The notes: generated from the sequence alone by a model not told the origin. A stretch of 64,000 nt of DNA from Chitinophagaceae bacterium (GCA_023957575.1 JAMLGU010000010.1:51286-115285), one strand, 5' to 3'; positions 18,388 through 27,926 are shown, numbered from the stretch's first letter. Made by a program: numbers and translations.

Positions 18388-21300
18388 TTATAACCCAATT
18401 TTAATTGCGAAAGTATATTGCTTTGGAATAGGCAGCGCTACCCCTCCGTTATTAAAGAATTCGGGGTCAGCGCCTAATAGTCTCTTATCCGAATACAGCA
18501 ACGCAATATTATTTCCTACCAAAGAGAGTTGGATAAAGTCCATACCCCATTTATCGGTCATTCTTTTGGGAAGCGTATAAGAAAGAGTTACGGTTTTTAA
18601 TCTTACAAAATCACCCTTGGCAATATTTTCTGTTGAATAATTGTAGGCATTGTAAGGATAACTTGCTGACTGTGCAGTATTAGTCGTCAATCTTTTATAA
18701 TTATCCAGTGCATATCTGTCCAAAATTGAAGGAACTGTTGTAATTTCTTCATCTCCGGGCAATAACCATCTGTTTACCAATTTCTTAGAAATTGCGGTCA
18801 TGTCATCATAAGTGGATGAAAAGGTTTGTTGTAGCCTGAGGAAGTTTCCTTTGGCAAAAGTGAGCAGCGCTGAAACTGAAAAACCTTTATAATCAAATCT
18901 GTTGAAAAAACCACCGGTCAGTGTTGGATCCACCGGGCCTTCATACTTCAGATTTCCGGTTTCATAACTCTGAAGATAAACATAGTTATCTTTATTTCCA
19001 TCTTCGTTAATAAAAGTTGGTGATCCATCCGCAGGATTTAACCCATCAAATTTAACTGAGAATAATCCTCTTTGCGGGTAGCCCAGCAAAGCATCACCCT
19101 CGGCCCTAACCAATGTCCAGATTCTGGGGCTGGCTTCGAGATTGGTGATTTTATTTTTATTGATTCCGAAATTTAATTGGGTTCTCCATCTGAATCCTTC
19201 AGGATTTTGAGAACGAATGGCCAACCCTCCAATAGTCAATTCAAATCCTTCGGATTTCATCTTCCCATAATTAGCTACTTTTCTATTTTCGCCACCAATT
19301 CCGGAAGTATTTATCACACCCAACAAATCAAAAATATCTCTTTTATACCAATCTATTGTTACGTCGATTCTGTCTTGCAGAAATCCTAAATTGGCTCCTA
19401 TATTAAGTTCATATAGTTTCTCCCAGGTAAGTTCTGAGTTAGCCAAACTATTTAAAAATATCAATGCCTCCTTTTCAGTTTCATAGGGTCTGTAGGCTAT
19501 CTGATTATAGAAAGTAGCAATGGTATTGGTAGCATTTCCCATATTAGCTACCAAACCATAGGTACCCCTGATTCTGGCTGAACTAAATATGTCTTTATTT
19601 CTAAAAAAGAATTTTTCTTTATCAATATCCCAGGCACCCGATACGTTCCATGTAGGTAACCAACGGGCTTGTCTCGATTTACCCATTTTGTTAGAACCAT
19701 CGTAGCGCACTGTAGCGTTTACAGTATATCTATCGGCAAAATTATATGCACCCCTGAACATGTATGCCATAAAACGATCTTTACCATAATCCATTCCAAA
19801 ATAAGATCCGCCTCCCTCTATCATCTTTTTGAAATATCTGTAATTAGGATTCACGAGACCACCATTTTCATATTGATATCCCACACCATCATATCTGGAA
19901 TTTTGCCTGTCAGCCGCCCTGCTCTCAATAGAGCCAAATAAATTTATATGATGAAGCCCGAATGCTTTGTCATACTCTAAGTTGTTACGCAAATAATACG
20001 AGGCAATCTTATTTTCAGTGGTATTAAAAAATCCACCCTCGTTTAATACAACAACAGGAAGATTAAACGGAAAATCTGGATCGCTATACAGATTTCGGTT
20101 ATTCTCAATTACGTAAGTATTGTAGGCTGCTCTAAATGATTCAGCCATATTGGAGCCTTCTTTAATATAATGCTGACGAGTGGTCTGAGCATATCTGTAG
20201 GATGCATCTAAAGAGTATTGCAAAGCCGGTGTAATCTTATAACGCGCACCTCCCTGAACCTTAATGTCCATCATTTTAAGCTCCATATAATTTTTGTCCA
20301 GTTCATTAATAATATTGAATGGCGCCCAGTTTCTTATAAAATATTCCAAATCTCCATTTTCATCATAGGCTGTCATCAACCTACTCGAATTTAAAGCGTA
20401 AGAATAAGGATTGATATCAAAATCTCTGGAATATGTTCCAAATACAGGATCGGATTGGCGGGTTAAGGTTCCCGGCGCTCTTTGATTTCTGACACTGGCA
20501 TTGGATATTAATTCAAAACTTAATTTTTTATTTACTTTAAAATTTGTACGTGCATTGGCTGTAAACCTCTTTACTTTATCCCCAAGTGTCTGCCCATTAT
20601 CATCCATAAAACTGGTTGAAAAATAATTCTGTACATTACTACTCCCACTTGAAACGCTTACAGAATGTTCCTGGAGCAGGGAATTCTTAAAAAGAAGATC
20701 AAACCAATTTGTATTGGCATTGGCGTACCTTTCTAAAAATTTAATTTTATCCGCTTGATTAAAATCATTTTTTAATGCCCAGGCATCACTTGCTTCATCA
20801 TAATTATACATTTGGTTGTATAGTTTATAAAAAATACCACCATATTGAGGAGAACCCACGCTGGCAGGACGGAAGAAGCCCTTATTTTCCATTTCTAGCA
20901 ATACAGACATTTGATCGGAGGAGTTCATAATATCAAAAGTCTGATAAGTGGGTTTCAAAAAGGTAGTAAAAGTGCCACTATAATTCACTCTGGCTTTTCC
21001 AAGTGTGTTAGAACCCTTTTTTGTAGTCACTACAATAACGCCATTCATCGCCCGCGCACCGTACAAAGCTGTTGCAGCGGCATCTTTCAAAATTGTAAGA
21101 GATTCAATATCATTTGGGTTCAACCCGGCTACTGACGAACCAATCAAAGTGTTGGCATCACCGGTCGAAAGCGATTCATTAGAAATGTTTACAACATCTT
21201 CTAAAATTATACCATCCACTACCCAAAGCGGTTTATTATCACCACTAAGTGAAGTGGCGCCTCTGATTCTGATCTTGGGAGCTGCACCAAAGGTACCGGA

Positions 21301-21804
21301 TACGTTTTGTACAGATACACCTGCTACCTGACCTTCCAGCATCCTCGACAAATCAGGGATACCGGCTCTTTCAACATCTTTTGCCAAGAGCTTATCGCTG
21401 GCGCCTGTAAACATCTTTCTATCTAAATTTTGATAACCGGTAGTTACCACCACTACTTCGTCCAGTTTTCTTTTGTCATCAGTTTTAAGGACAAAATTGA
21501 AAGGTTGTCTCCCATGATAAACAAGCGTTTCTGTAAACATCCCAATATGCGAAACTTCAATAGTGTCTCCTACATTTGCAGTTATACTAAAAACACCCTC
21601 CTCATTGGTATTGGTACCTGATTTCGTTCTCAGATTGGTAACAGATGCGCCTGAAATAGGTTTATCACTCTCATCTATTACCTTTCCGGTAATTTTTTTT
21701 GCCTCTTCCTGGGCCTGAGAATAAACAGGTAAAATTGTCATTATCAAAAGAAGCATCAGGCATGCATAAAGACTCCTTATGATTTTTACGGTCAAATTTA
21801 TCAT
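18388..21804 (-). CDS. SusC/RagA-family TonB-linked outer-membrane transporter
   Basis: TonB-dependent channel of 1138 aa. In order: a signal peptide (cleavage near VYSQAQ), a carboxypeptidase-regulatory-like domain (KKITGKVIDESDKPISGASV), a TonB box region around LDEVVVVTTGYQ, the plug with IRIRGATSLSGDNKPLWVVDG, and a 22-strand barrel ending in YTFAIKIGL. There is no N-terminal anti-sigma-interacting domain. It is the first gene of the operon, and a good promoter lies about 190 bp upstream. Confidence 0.95.
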   Translation of the reverse strand: MINLTVKIIRSLYACLMLLLIMTILPVYSQAQEEAKKITGKVIDESDKPISGASVTNLRTKSGTNTNEEGVFSITANVGDTIEVSHIGMFTETLVYHGRQPFNFVLKTDDKRKLDEVVVVTTGYQNLDRKMFTGASDKLLAKDVERAGIPDLSRMLEGQVAGVSVQNVSGTFGAAPKIRIRGATSLSGDNKPLWVVDGIILEDVVNISNESLSTGDANTLIGSSVAGLNPNDIESLTILKDAAATALYGARAMNGVIVVTTKKGSNTLGKARVNYSGTFTTFLKPTYQTFDIMNSSDQMSVLLEMENKGFFRPASVGSPQYGGIFYKLYNQMYNYDEASDAWALKNDFNQADKIKFLERYANANTNWFDLLFKNSLLQEHSVSVSSGSSNVQNYFSTSFMDDNGQTLGDKVKRFTANARTNFKVNKKLSFELISNASVRNQRAPGTLTRQSDPVFGTYSRDFDINPYSYALNSSRLMTAYDENGDLEYFIRNWAPFNIINELDKNYMELKMMDIKVQGGARYKITPALQYSLDASYRYAQTTRQHYIKEGSNMAESFRAAYNTYVIENNRNLYSDPDFPFNLPVVVLNEGGFFNTTENKIASYYLRNNLEYDKAFGLHHINLFGSIESRAADRQNSRYDGVGYQYENGGLVNPNYRYFKKMIEGGGSYFGMDYGKDRFMAYMFRGAYNFADRYTVNATVRYDGSNKMGKSRQARWLPTWNVSGAWDIDKEKFFFRNKDIFSSARIRGTYGLVANMGNATNTIATFYNQIAYRPYETEKEALIFLNSLANSELTWEKLYELNIGANLGFLQDRIDVTIDWYKRDIFDLLGVINTSGIGGENRKVANYGKMKSEGFELTIGGLAIRSQNPEGFRWRTQLNFGINKNKITNLEASPRIWTLVRAEGDALLGYPQRGLFSVKFDGLNPADGSPTFINEDGNKDNYVYLQSYETGNLKYEGPVDPTLTGGFFNRFDYKGFSVSALLTFAKGNFLRLQQTFSSTYDDMTAISKKLVNRWLLPGDEEITTVPSILDRYALDNYKRLTTNTAQSASYPYNAYNYSTENIAKGDFVRLKTVTLSYTLPKRMTDKWGMDFIQLSLVGNNIALLYSDKRLLGADPEFFNNGGVALPIPKQYTFAIKIGL

Positions 21805-21993
21805 GAGCCAAACAGTTTTTTCTTAAATATTTATTTTCTATAATTGTCTATTCAGCAATCGTAATTTCCCTTTTTAAAAATTTTTATAATAAAAGAAATC
21901 CCGAAAATGTTTATTCAAACACTTCCAAGCCATTTATTATAATTTGCCTACCGGCAACAATCGTTTTTCAAAAGGGAAATTTGCAATCGCGGT

Positions 21994-22026
21994 CAAATAT
22001 AGAGAAATAAAAATTAAACCACCAAA
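21994..22026 (-). promoter_or_regulatory. Putative SusC operon promoter
   Basis: Read on the minus strand, TTTG (22026-22023), a 21-bp spacer and TATATTTG (22001-21994) match the Bacteroidota -33/-7 consensus. It would leave a 5' untranslated leader of roughly 185 nt before susC. The match is by eye; the site lies between the trpF stop and the susC start. Confidence 0.45.
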
Positions 22027-22053
22027 TTAGCCTTTTAAAATTATTCCAATTTT

Positions 22054-22701
22054 CTAATTCAACTGTTTAATATCTTTCAAAAATTTTTTCAGCAATTCGA
22101 TATTTTTTTTACCTGGTTCTATTTCGAATTTACTGTTCAGGTCCAAAGCATGAAAACATGCTGCTTTTGCCTCATTCAAAAAATATTTAATACGGTTCAC
22201 ATCATCAGGGCCGATTCCGCCACTAAGGAAAAATGGAGTTGGAATATCAATATTTTTCAATACTTCCCAATCAAATTTCAAGCCGGTGCCTCCATAGTCT
22301 TTGGCTTTTGTGTCAAATAGGAAATGGTTTACTTTTTGATGAAAAGGCTTAATTAATTGATTCAGATTCTCATTCCCTGACACTCTGAAAGTCTTGACAA
22401 CAGGCAGTTTTGCAGAAATTATATCACAATATTCGGGCGACTCATCTCCATGAAGCTGAACCAAATCTAATCCGAATGCTTCAGATATTTGAAGAACATT
22501 ATCAATTTTTTCATTTACAAAAACACCTGCTTTTTTAATTCTTTTATATTTTTTTAAAATATCAGGTGAAATTTTGTTGGCAATAAATCTTGGTGATTTT
22601 TCATAGAAAATAAATCCTGCATAATCAACTCCCATCTCAGCCAACTCTTCCACCTGAGAAAACTGAGTCATTCCACAGACTTTTATTTTTAAGGTTTTCA
22701 A
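22054..22701 (-). CDS. trpF: Phosphoribosylanthranilate isomerase
   Basis: Catalyses the Amadori rearrangement in tryptophan synthesis. At 215 aa it has normal length. KVCGMTQFSQVEELAEMGVDYAGFIF is the conserved beta-1 region with the catalytic cysteine, QLHGDESPEYC follows, FLFDTKAKDYGGTGLKFDW carries the general acid Asp, and FLSGGIGPDDV binds phosphate. The start overlaps the trpC stop by 4 nt. It is the last gene of this trp cluster. Confidence 0.96.
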   Translation of the reverse strand: MKTLKIKVCGMTQFSQVEELAEMGVDYAGFIFYEKSPRFIANKISPDILKKYKRIKKAGVFVNEKIDNVLQISEAFGLDLVQLHGDESPEYCDIISAKLPVVKTFRVSGNENLNQLIKPFHQKVNHFLFDTKAKDYGGTGLKFDWEVLKNIDIPTPFFLSGGIGPDDVNRIKYFLNEAKAACFHALDLNSKFEIEPGKKNIELLKKFLKDIKQLN

Positions 22702-23486
22702 ATCCTGGACTTTAGTTCTTCAACAAAATTTTTAAAATACAATCCGGTATCTGACTGTTTCATAAAATGCTCTCCAATCAAAAAACCTTTAAATCCGTTA
22801 TTACGAAAAATCAGAATATCATCTACTGTATTTATTCCGCTTTCTGCAATTTTAATTTTATCATTAGGAATTTTTTCAGCCATTTTCAAACTTCTTTCAA
22901 TATCCACTTTGAAAGTTTTTAAATCCCGGTTATTCACTCCAACTATTTTTACCTCATCACAAATATGTTCTAATTCATCTTCGGAGTGCAACTCCAGGAT
23001 GGCTTCCATCCCTAAAGAAGCAGCAAGGCCGGAAAATCTTTTTACCTGATCAGGTTTAAGGCAGGCTGCTATTAATAAAATCACGTCTGCGCCCAGCGAC
23101 TTTGCCTCAACAATCTGGTATTCATCCACAACAAAGTCCTTTCTCAGTATGGGTATATCATTCTTTCGCGCGGTAAGCAAGTCCTCATCACCACCTCCAA
23201 AGAATTCAATATCTGTCAATACACTTAAACAGGCAGCGCCAAATTCAGTATATGCGCCGGTAATCTCTTTTACATCAGCATTTTGTTTAATAAACCCCTT
23301 GGATGGAGATTTCCTTTTAAATTCGGCTATGATACCCGAACCATCTGCTCTGATTAATGAAGCCGATAAAGTCCTGACCGGCATTGAAAAATTTGATCTT
23401 TTTTCTAATCCCAATATTGAAATCTGTTTCCGCCTTTCTTCAACTTCTTTTAATTTATGGGCAACAATTGTATCTAAAATGTTCAT
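22698..23486 (-). CDS. trpC: Indole-3-glycerol phosphate synthase
   Basis: Ring-closing step of tryptophan synthesis, TIM barrel of 262 aa. Visible motifs are IAEFKRKSPSKGFI (substrate anchor and catalytic Lys), LSVLTDIEFFGGG, ILRKDFVVDEYQI with the catalytic Lys, GVNNRDLKTFKVD and the phosphate-binding IAESGINTVDDI. It starts 4 bp after the trpD stop and overlaps trpF by 4 nt, so translation is probably coupled. Confidence 0.97.
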   Translation of the reverse strand: MNILDTIVAHKLKEVEERRKQISILGLEKRSNFSMPVRTLSASLIRADGSGIIAEFKRKSPSKGFIKQNADVKEITGAYTEFGAACLSVLTDIEFFGGGDEDLLTARKNDIPILRKDFVVDEYQIVEAKSLGADVILLIAACLKPDQVKRFSGLAASLGMEAILELHSEDELEHICDEVKIVGVNNRDLKTFKVDIERSLKMAEKIPNDKIKIAESGINTVDDILIFRNNGFKGFLIGEHFMKQSDTGLYFKNFVEELKSRI

Positions 23487-23490
23487 AAGA

Positions 23491-24486
23491 TCAGGATTGC
23501 AATGCGATTAATTTTTGTAAACTATCAAAGGCTTTGCCCGATTGAAGGCTTTCTTTTGCCGCCGCAAATGATTCTTCATAAGACCGGTAGCGACCTGTAA
23601 CATTCAATGCTGTTGCAGCATTGGCAAGAACAACTGCTTCCTGCTCCCGCGTTCCTTTCCCCATCAATATATTTGTAAAAATTCGAGTGGCATCCTCCAC
23701 CGATTCACCACCTGTGATGCTCTCAGGTTTTATTTCCATTCCACCCAACTCTATTGCAGAGTATATTTTTTCACCTTCTCTTGTAATTATTTTTGTATCG
23801 CCAGTAAGTGAAATTTCATCATATCCATCCAAAGCATGAACGATTGCAAATCGATCGGGTGTTTGTTGCATCAGATAATTATAGAGCCGTGCCATTTCCA
23901 GATTATATACGCCAATAATACTAAAAGAAGGCAAAGCAGGATTAACCAACGGACCAAGCATATTAAAAAACGTTCTGATTCCCAGATTTTTTCTGATAGC
24001 AGCTACATTTTTTAAAGCCGGATGAAACAAAGGGGCATGCATGAAACAAATATTGGCCAGTTCCAACTCCTTTAATAATTCCTCATTATTATTCTTAAAT
24101 TTATAGCCGAGCATCTGCATCACATTAGAAGCGCCACTTATAGTAGAAGCGCCATAGTTACCATGCTTGGTTACTTTATGACCTGTGCCTGCTACAATAA
24201 AACACGATAAAGTAGAAATATTAAAAGTATTTTTACCATCACCGCCTGTACCCACAATATCAATGGTATTAATTCCTTCAAAATGCATTCGAAAACAAAG
24301 GTCAAGCAATGCATCCTGAAAACCCTGAAGTTCTTGCAGTGTAATGCTTCGCATCAGAAACACAGTCATAAATGCTGTAATCTCATGTTCATTGTAAATG
24401 CCTTTTCCTATATTAACCAGTACTTCTTTAGCTGTTTGCCTGTTGAGTGTTTTGTGCTCAAATAATATATTCAGTATTCTTTTCAT
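23491..24486 (-). CDS. trpD: Anthranilate phosphoribosyltransferase
   Basis: Joins anthranilate to PRPP. 331 aa, standard size. The PRPP site is VGTGGDGKNTFNIST, followed by KHGNYGASTISGASNVMQMLG and RTFFNMLGPLVNPA, all conserved in TrpD. It is a stand-alone protein, not fused to the glutaminase, and lies 14 bp after trpG. Confidence 0.97.
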   Translation of the reverse strand: MKRILNILFEHKTLNRQTAKEVLVNIGKGIYNEHEITAFMTVFLMRSITLQELQGFQDALLDLCFRMHFEGINTIDIVGTGGDGKNTFNISTLSCFIVAGTGHKVTKHGNYGASTISGASNVMQMLGYKFKNNNEELLKELELANICFMHAPLFHPALKNVAAIRKNLGIRTFFNMLGPLVNPALPSFSIIGVYNLEMARLYNYLMQQTPDRFAIVHALDGYDEISLTGDTKIITREGEKIYSAIELGGMEIKPESITGGESVEDATRIFTNILMGKGTREQEAVVLANAATALNVTGRYRSYEESFAAAKESLQSGKAFDSLQKLIALQS

Positions 24487-24500
24487 TTGTTTACAATTTT

Positions 24501-25070
24501 TTATTCAAAAAGCCAGTTACGCATGATTTGTTCACCGAGAGGCGTAAGGATACTTTCCGGATGAAACTGTACCCCTCGAACATCAAAATTTTTATGTCTC
24601 AATGCCATTATCATTTCATCATTATCAACGGCGGTAATTTCAAGTTCTTCGGGAAAATTTTCTTTACTCACTACCCAGGAGTGGTACCTGCCGATTTCCA
24701 GCCCACCATTAATACCTTTAAAAAGACGATTATCCTGTTTTACAATTTTACAATTAGTAGCCACTCCATGATAAACATTACTGAGATTTATCAATGTACC
24801 ACCAAATGCTTCACCAATTGCCTGATGCCCCAGACATACGCCGAGAATTGATTTTGTAGCCGCATATTGTTTTATCAGAGGTAATAACAATCCGGCTTCA
24901 ACCGGAATGCCCGGGCCGGGTGATAAAATGATTTTGTCATATTTGCCAATTTCCTCCAACGAAATTTTGTCGTTGCGGGCAACATCTACTTTCTGATTTA
25001 AAATCTTTTCAACTAATTGCACAAGGTTATATGTAAAAGAGTCGTAATTATCGAAAACTAAAAGTTTCAT
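24501..25070 (-). CDS. trpG: Anthranilate synthase component II (glutamine amidotransferase)
   Basis: Supplies ammonia to TrpE. Class I amidotransferase of 189 aa: LSPGPGIP oxyanion region, nucleophile cysteine in LGVCLGHQAIGEAFGG, and the His-Glu pair in VQFHPESIL. Because it lies between trpE and trpD, it is assigned as trpG; such proteins can also serve folate synthesis (pabA). It is 31 bp downstream of trpE. Confidence 0.95.
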   Translation of the reverse strand: MKLLVFDNYDSFTYNLVQLVEKILNQKVDVARNDKISLEEIGKYDKIILSPGPGIPVEAGLLLPLIKQYAATKSILGVCLGHQAIGEAFGGTLINLSNVYHGVATNCKIVKQDNRLFKGINGGLEIGRYHSWVVSKENFPEELEITAVDNDEMIMALRHKNFDVRGVQFHPESILTPLGEQIMRNWLFE

Positions 25071-25101
25071 TTTGTTTTATTATAGTTTAAAAAATCTTTC
25101 A

Positions 25102-26523
25102 TTATTGAATTTGTTCTGCTGCAATCAATGCTTTCTTTAATGCGCCCAATTTATTATTTACCTCCTGCAATTCATTTGCCGGAACGCTAGCTGCCACTAC
25201 TCCGGCGCCTGCCTGAGAAATAAGTCGGTTATCCTTACTTAGAAATGTACGAATCATAATGGCCTGATTACAACTGCCATCAAAACCCATAAAACCCACT
25301 GCTCCGGCGTAATAGCCTCTGGGCGTGGGTTCCAACGAATTGATCAATTCCATCGCTTTAATTTTCGGAGCTCCGCTCAAAGTACCTGCTGGAAACGTTT
25401 TGCCGAAAAGCTCAAAAGAACTTACCTCATCATTTACATTTCCTGTTACTTCACTTACTAAGTGGATAACGTGAGAATAGTAATGTATATCTCTGAAATG
25501 ACTTACCCTTACCTCACTGCAACCACGACTCAAATCGTTGCGGGCCAAATCAACCAGCATCACATGCTCTGCATTTTCTTTGGGGTCGTTTTGTAAGCGA
25601 ACGGTTTGTTGCGCATCAATTTTATCATCACCGCTCCTTCTCACTGTTCCGGCAATTGGGTGCACAATTGCCTTTCCATCCTGAATGATTAATTGCGACT
25701 CAGGTGAAGACCCTAACAATTTATAATCACCATAATCAAAGAAAAATAAATAAGGCGAAGGGTTAATATTGCGCAAAGCCCTGTACACATTAAACTCATC
25801 ACCAATGAAACGCTGTTCAAACCGGCGGCTCAGTACAATCTGAAAAACATCTCCCCTGTGGCAATGAGCTATCCCTTGTGCTACCATTTTTATATAATCT
25901 TCATCGGTCATGTTAGACGCTTCTGCCTTAACCGTTTTAAAAGGATAAACAGGCACATCCTTGCTGCGTATCAGCGATATAAGGCCATCAAGATTACTCT
26001 CAATATTTTCAAATTTATTTTCACAAATAAATAATTCGTTTTTAAAATGATTAATGGCAATAACATATTGATAAAGGCGATAGCGCATCAGCGGAATAGC
26101 ATCTTTACCGCTACTAAAGTCGGCAGCTGGAACTGTTTCAAAAAACTGAATCGCTTCATAGGATGTATAACCATACAACCCCTGCGCAAAGCGTGCAATC
26201 TTGTTATCTGCACCATTTACTTCAAACCGGTTTAAAAAATCATTGAGCACTGAAGGTATCGTTTGATTACTATCCAATTCAATACGCTCTGCTGTCTGCC
26301 CCGGAAATTTCAATTCAACTGTATCGCCTGTAGTTATTTCCACACCGGCAATAGCATTGACGGCAATGAATGACCAGCTTTTGTCTGCAGCATGATTATC
26401 GGTGCTCTCCAGCAAAATAGTATCTCTGAAAACATCCCTCAACCTCAAATAGATACCTACCGGAGTATAAATATCTGCCAGCATAGAGGTTACTTCTGTC
26501 GTAATCTTTATCATTTTTGTCAT
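25102..26523 (-). CDS. trpE: Anthranilate synthase component I
   Basis: Converts chorismate to anthranilate. 473 aa. The chorismate-binding half has GDVFQIVLSRRFEQ, SPYLFFFDYGDYKLLGSSPE, HPIAGTVRRSGDD, LVDLARNDLSRGC, FPAGTLSGAPKIKAMELI and GYYAGAVGFMGFDG, all conserved in the TrpE/PabB superfamily. An in-frame second Met (26514) is also usable. It is first in the trp cluster, directly behind an attenuator hairpin. Confidence 0.96.
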   Translation of the reverse strand: MTKMIKITTEVTSMLADIYTPVGIYLRLRDVFRDTILLESTDNHAADKSWSFIAVNAIAGVEITTGDTVELKFPGQTAERIELDSNQTIPSVLNDFLNRFEVNGADNKIARFAQGLYGYTSYEAIQFFETVPAADFSSGKDAIPLMRYRLYQYVIAINHFKNELFICENKFENIESNLDGLISLIRSKDVPVYPFKTVKAEASNMTDEDYIKMVAQGIAHCHRGDVFQIVLSRRFEQRFIGDEFNVYRALRNINPSPYLFFFDYGDYKLLGSSPESQLIIQDGKAIVHPIAGTVRRSGDDKIDAQQTVRLQNDPKENAEHVMLVDLARNDLSRGCSEVRVSHFRDIHYYSHVIHLVSEVTGNVNDEVSSFELFGKTFPAGTLSGAPKIKAMELINSLEPTPRGYYAGAVGFMGFDGSCNQAIMIRTFLSKDNRLISQAGAGVVAASVPANELQEVNNKLGALKKALIAAEQIQ

Positions 26524-26536
26524 TGTTTTATCATTA

Positions 26537-26562
26537 AAAAACCCCGGCTAAACCGGGGTTTG
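26537..26562 (-). terminator. Attenuator terminator hairpin of the trp operon
   Basis: On the minus strand, AACCCCGG pairs with CCGGGGTT (26560-26553 with 26547-26540, 5-nt loop), followed by a run of T. It lies between the leader peptide and trpE, 14 nt before the trpE start. Its 5' arm AACCCC can instead pair with GGGGTT at 26606-26601 inside the leader peptide frame, which would disrupt the terminator. Confidence 0.85.
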
Positions 26563-26594
26563 AATATATCTTTATCAACCAGTTGATAATAGCA

Positions 26595-26654
26595 TTACAC
26601 AACCCCTGAAGAGTTTGTACGCCACCACCAATTAGTATTTAAATTTCCTTTCAT
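26595..26654 (-). CDS. trpL: trp operon leader peptide (three consecutive Trp codons)
   Basis: A 19-codon frame, product MKGNLNTNWWWRTNSSGVV, with three adjacent TGG codons (26630-26622). Placed upstream of an attenuator hairpin and trpE, it fits a transcription-attenuation leader. A ribosome stalled at the Trp codons leaves GGGGTT (26606-26601) free to sequester the terminator arm. A ribosome reaching the stop (26597-26595) would cover it and let the terminator form. Sequence similarity is not the basis; the Trp run, position and pairings are. Confidence 0.85.
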   Translation of the reverse strand: MKGNLNTNWWWRTNSSGVV

Positions 26655-26660
26655 CAGCAG

Positions 26661-26692
26661 CAAATATATAATTCATTTTTTTTCAGACAAAA
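26661..26692 (-). promoter_or_regulatory. trp operon promoter
   Basis: On the minus strand, TTTTG (26692-26688), a 19-bp spacer and TATATTTG (26668-26661) match the Bacteroidota consensus exactly. The transcription start would fall only a few bases before the leader-peptide ATG at 26654, so the leader may be translated from a very short or absent 5' untranslated region. Confidence 0.65.
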
Positions 26693-26749
26693 TTTTTTTA
26701 ATATCGTGTCTTTGTAATCTTTTCTTGCCAATTAAATTTTAAAGTCAAT

Positions 26750-27643
26750 TTAATTGTTCATATACTTTTTAAAAAAGATAATTGTCTTTTCAACGCAGTC
26801 GGTATAATTATCATTATTAAATCCGTGAAAATCCACATATTCATAATATTCATTAGGGGCCTTTAGTTCATTCAGCTTGCCTCTTAGCCACTGACTTTGA
26901 TAAATCGGAACTACAATATCCAATGTGCCATGAAAAATAATGGTAGGCGGTGAGGTAGCCTGCGCTCTTGAAAACGGGCTATTGCTTTTATACAATGCTT
27001 CATCCCATTCTTTCCCATTAATATTTTTCATGAGTTCTTTATAATTCAGAGGAAACACAGAGTTATACAACTGCCAATCATTCAAAACAGAGGGCCCGAA
27101 CAGATCCGCCACACATTTTATTCTTCCATCCTGATTCTGAGTGTAAGCATACTGTAGCGCCAGATGCGCCCCTGCACTACCGCCTAACAAAGCCACCTTA
27201 TCGGACACCTGAAATGTTTTTTTATTATTTACCACCAGTTCAATTGCCCTTCTTATATCGCTGAGTATCGTATTGCAAACTATTGTTGAACCATTTGCAT
27301 AGCGATAATTCATATTTATGATAGCAACCTGGGGCCACTTGGCACGAAAACGATCCACCAGAAAATTCATTTCGTTTTTATCACCCGCCGTCCATCCTCC
27401 TCCATGTAGCATTACAATCACATTAGTAGTACCGGTTCTGCCTGCAGGTAAATAAATATCCATTTTATTTCTGGCATCGGACCCGTAAGACGTATCCTTT
27501 ATGATTCTTTCGGGTAAATTAGAAGGTTGACCCGTATCCGGAGGTATGGTATTTGTCGGTTTTTGGCAGGAAAAAATAGTAAGGCTGAAAAATAATATTA
27601 ATATAAACAAAACCCGCTTATTGATTTCAGTAACAATCTTCAT
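26750..27643 (-). CDS. Alpha/beta-hydrolase (carboxylesterase-like) lipoprotein
   Basis: Exported esterase-like enzyme. The start is placed at the Met giving MKIVTEINKRVLF; a Met four codons upstream (27655) is possible. Hydrophobic signal, lipobox IFSC. The fold landmarks are the oxyanion HGGGW, nucleophile GGSAGAH, the acid in GTLDIVVP, and the His in FHGFNND. The YGSDARNKMDIYLPAG opening is typical of BD-FAE/acetylesterase-like proteins. It stands alone; the substrate is not evident. Confidence 0.88.
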   Translation of the reverse strand: MKIVTEINKRVLFILILFFSLTIFSCQKPTNTIPPDTGQPSNLPERIIKDTSYGSDARNKMDIYLPAGRTGTTNVIVMLHGGGWTAGDKNEMNFLVDRFRAKWPQVAIINMNYRYANGSTIVCNTILSDIRRAIELVVNNKKTFQVSDKVALLGGSAGAHLALQYAYTQNQDGRIKCVADLFGPSVLNDWQLYNSVFPLNYKELMKNINGKEWDEALYKSNSPFSRAQATSPPTIIFHGTLDIVVPIYQSQWLRGKLNELKAPNEYYEYVDFHGFNNDNYTDCVEKTIIFFKKYMNN

Positions 27644-27852
27644 ACAGTACTCCATTTAAGATAAAACTTATTTTTAATACTAAGGTACAATAATAATGCC
27701 AGCCTTCTTTTTTAGATTAGTTAATGGATAATGCCTTTGGAAAACAGATTCGTAAAAATTGCATCTCATTTTTTGTAAAAATACTCTATATTTGCAGCCC
27801 AAATAAGTTGAGGATTGAAGAATTTTGGTAAAAATCTTTTCTCTGAAACGAT

Positions 27853-27926
27853 GGTCCGGTAGCTCAGCTGGATAGAGCAACTGCCTTCTAAGCAGTAGGT
27901 CATTGGTTCGAATCCAATCCGGATCA
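27853..27926 (+). tRNA. tRNA-Arg (anticodon TCT)
   Basis: A complete cloverleaf: acceptor GGTCCGG pairs with CCGGATC (one G-T), the D-arm is GCTC-AGCTGGATA-GAGC, the anticodon stem ACTGC/GCAGT encloses CTTCTAA (anticodon TCT, reads AGA), and the T-arm is ATTGG-TTCGAAT-CCAAT. A is the discriminator; CCA is not encoded. Confidence 0.96.
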
